A stretch of DNA of 31,692 nucleotides from DATKXU01 sp035528905 (lineage in GTDB: Bacteria > Armatimonadota > UBA5829 > DTJY01). Of the stretch, positions 31,274-31,692 are shown piece by piece (position 1 is the stretch's first letter; every line of letters begins with the position of its first letter). A program made the position numbers and the translations under genes. The notes under the pieces are model-generated. The model saw only the letters and a program-made list of their open reading frames with translations. It made no database searches and was not told the origin of the DNA. The stretch is taken from NCBI GenBank assembly GCA_035528905.1, contig DATKXU010000098.1, forward strand, positions 1 through 31,692, read 5' to 3'.

Positions 31274-31294
31274 GACTGCAGACGGCAGACGGCA
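31274..31294. repeat. 7-bp tandem repeat upstream of dnaA
   Basis: GACTGCA, GACGGCA and GACGGCA in a row. It is a second heptamer-period array, different in sequence from that at 22.97 kb. Confidence 0.6.
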
Positions 31295-31565
31295 GCTTGG
31301 GACATAATTGCGCTTGACGGCCGGTGACTCCGCTCGTGCGGTTAAAACCACGGCAATCCGCCGCGGCGGACACGAAGCATCGGGAAGTATGTAGTGACCG
31401 TCCCTCCGTGGCGGCCATCGGCATGCCGGTGCGGGTGCGACTGAATGGGGTGCGCCCTGGCCTGGGGTTGCCCATAGCTAGCCTGCCTATCATGGAGTTT
31501 TGTTTCAGGTCTCTTCCAATCGCATGGCTACCACTGGACTGGCAAACCTAAAAGAACCAAGCGAG

Positions 31566-31610
31566 ATATGACAAATATATGACAGAGCTTTCACTGGCCG
31601 TTCATTGGCC
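31566..31610. promoter_or_regulatory. Direct repeats with 11-bp period (PhoB/OmpR-type operator candidate)
   Basis: ATATGACA occurs at 31566-31573 and again at 31577-31584, 11 bp apart. On the other strand this reads CTGTCATATAT then TTGTCATAT, close to the enterobacterial Pho box. Just after it, TTTCACTGGCC (31589-31599) and GTTCATTGGCC (31600-31610) form a second 11-bp-spaced pair that ends at the -35 of the next promoter. Confidence 0.45.
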
Positions 31611-31632
31611 TAACGCTTCCTGCCGCTATAAT
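31605..31632 (+). promoter_or_regulatory. Promoter directed off the right edge
   Basis: TTGGCC at 31605-31610 (4 of 6), a 16-nt spacer and a perfect TATAAT at 31627-31632. Downstream GGCT and AGCC near 31648-31665 could form a small hairpin in the leader. The gene it serves lies beyond the window. Confidence 0.5.
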
Positions 31633-31692
31633 GAGAGTAGATGGAAATGGCTCTCTAAATAGCCGTTCTCTCTTGTTGATACCAGTCGGCGA

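Larger units (their letters stand above)
31142..31692. other. 550-nt non-coding region upstream of dnaA
   Basis: It holds the dnaA promoter on -, a 7-bp tandem repeat at 31274-31294, two sets of 11-bp-period direct repeats (31566-31610) and a + strand promoter at 31605-31632. I find no TTWTNCACA-type DnaA box. Short reading frames on both strands (31251-31493, 31324-31551) lack recognisable motifs, and I do not call them. Confidence 0.6.

Noticed and set aside
31251..31551. Short frames on both strands upstream of dnaA
   Set aside because: No ribosome site, motif or hydrophobic pattern. They cross the repeat arrays and are most likely chance frames.
31142..31692. Classical oriC next to dnaA
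   Set aside because: I scanned for TTWTNCACA on both strands and saw no cluster, so an origin here is not supported by sequence.

Overview
The window is about 31.7 kb of GC-rich bacterial chromosome, densely coding, with no phage, transposase, plasmid or CRISPR genes. It carries dnaA, recF, a dciA-like gene, tmk, holB, rsmG, rsmE, folC, a prenyl diphosphate synthase, three tRNAs and rtcB, so it is core chromosome. Several genes start with TTG or GTG, Shine-Dalgarno sites are usual, and all three tRNAs encode their CCA ends. A c-di-AMP receptor (DarA/PstA) between tmk and holB, a Ycf45/SpoIIIAA-like R3H ATPase, DUF1080 and Gfo/Idh/MocA genes, and 7-bp-period intergenic repeats point to an uncultured terrabacterial lineage. 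Armatimonadota is my best guess, held with low confidence.

Layout. 1-9.3 kb is mostly + strand: a lone TrpF-like enzyme, a small DUF4870-type membrane protein, a secreted DUF1080 protein, an amidohydrolase, a DUF697 membrane protein on the - strand, a GHL10-type glycoside hydrolase followed 3 nt later by rsmG, then folC. A tRNA operon (Gly-TCC, Arg-TCT, His-GTG) with a perfect consensus promoter and a strong hairpin terminator comes next, then ispA. At 9.3-9.6 kb an intergenic region holds five same-strand DnaA-box-like 9-mers and an AT-rich stretch directly before recF. From 9.6 to 19.2 kb all genes are on +: recF, a dciA-like gene with a C-terminal zinc ribbon, a GT4 glycosyltransferase, rtcB, an oxidoreductase-MFS-cation exchanger operon, and two tandem paralogous zinc-ribbon membrane proteins. 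From 19.2 to 25.9 kb genes are on -: rsmE, R3H ATPase, tmk, darA and holB form one probable operon; upstream lie a lone receiver protein and a CBS-GGDEF protein with a 48-bp internal repeat. From 26 to 31.7 kb: a nicotinamidase-like hydrolase, MscS, a TPR-zinc-finger protein, a beta-hydroxyacid dehydrogenase and, on -, dnaA with its promoter and a 550-nt upstream region.

Connections. The classical origin cluster dnaA-dnaN-recF-DUF721-gyrB appears broken up here: recF and the DUF721/dciA gene are still coupled, dnaA is about 20 kb away, and dnaN and gyrB are not in the window. The DnaA-box cluster lies before recF, not before dnaA. This makes the recF upstream region the best origin candidate in view, and it is the observation most worth testing. 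Second-messenger links are a c-di-AMP receptor inside the replication/nucleotide operon and a GGDEF-type protein. At the right edge, 11-bp-period direct repeats before a + strand promoter suggest control of an off-window gene by a PhoB/OmpR-type regulator.
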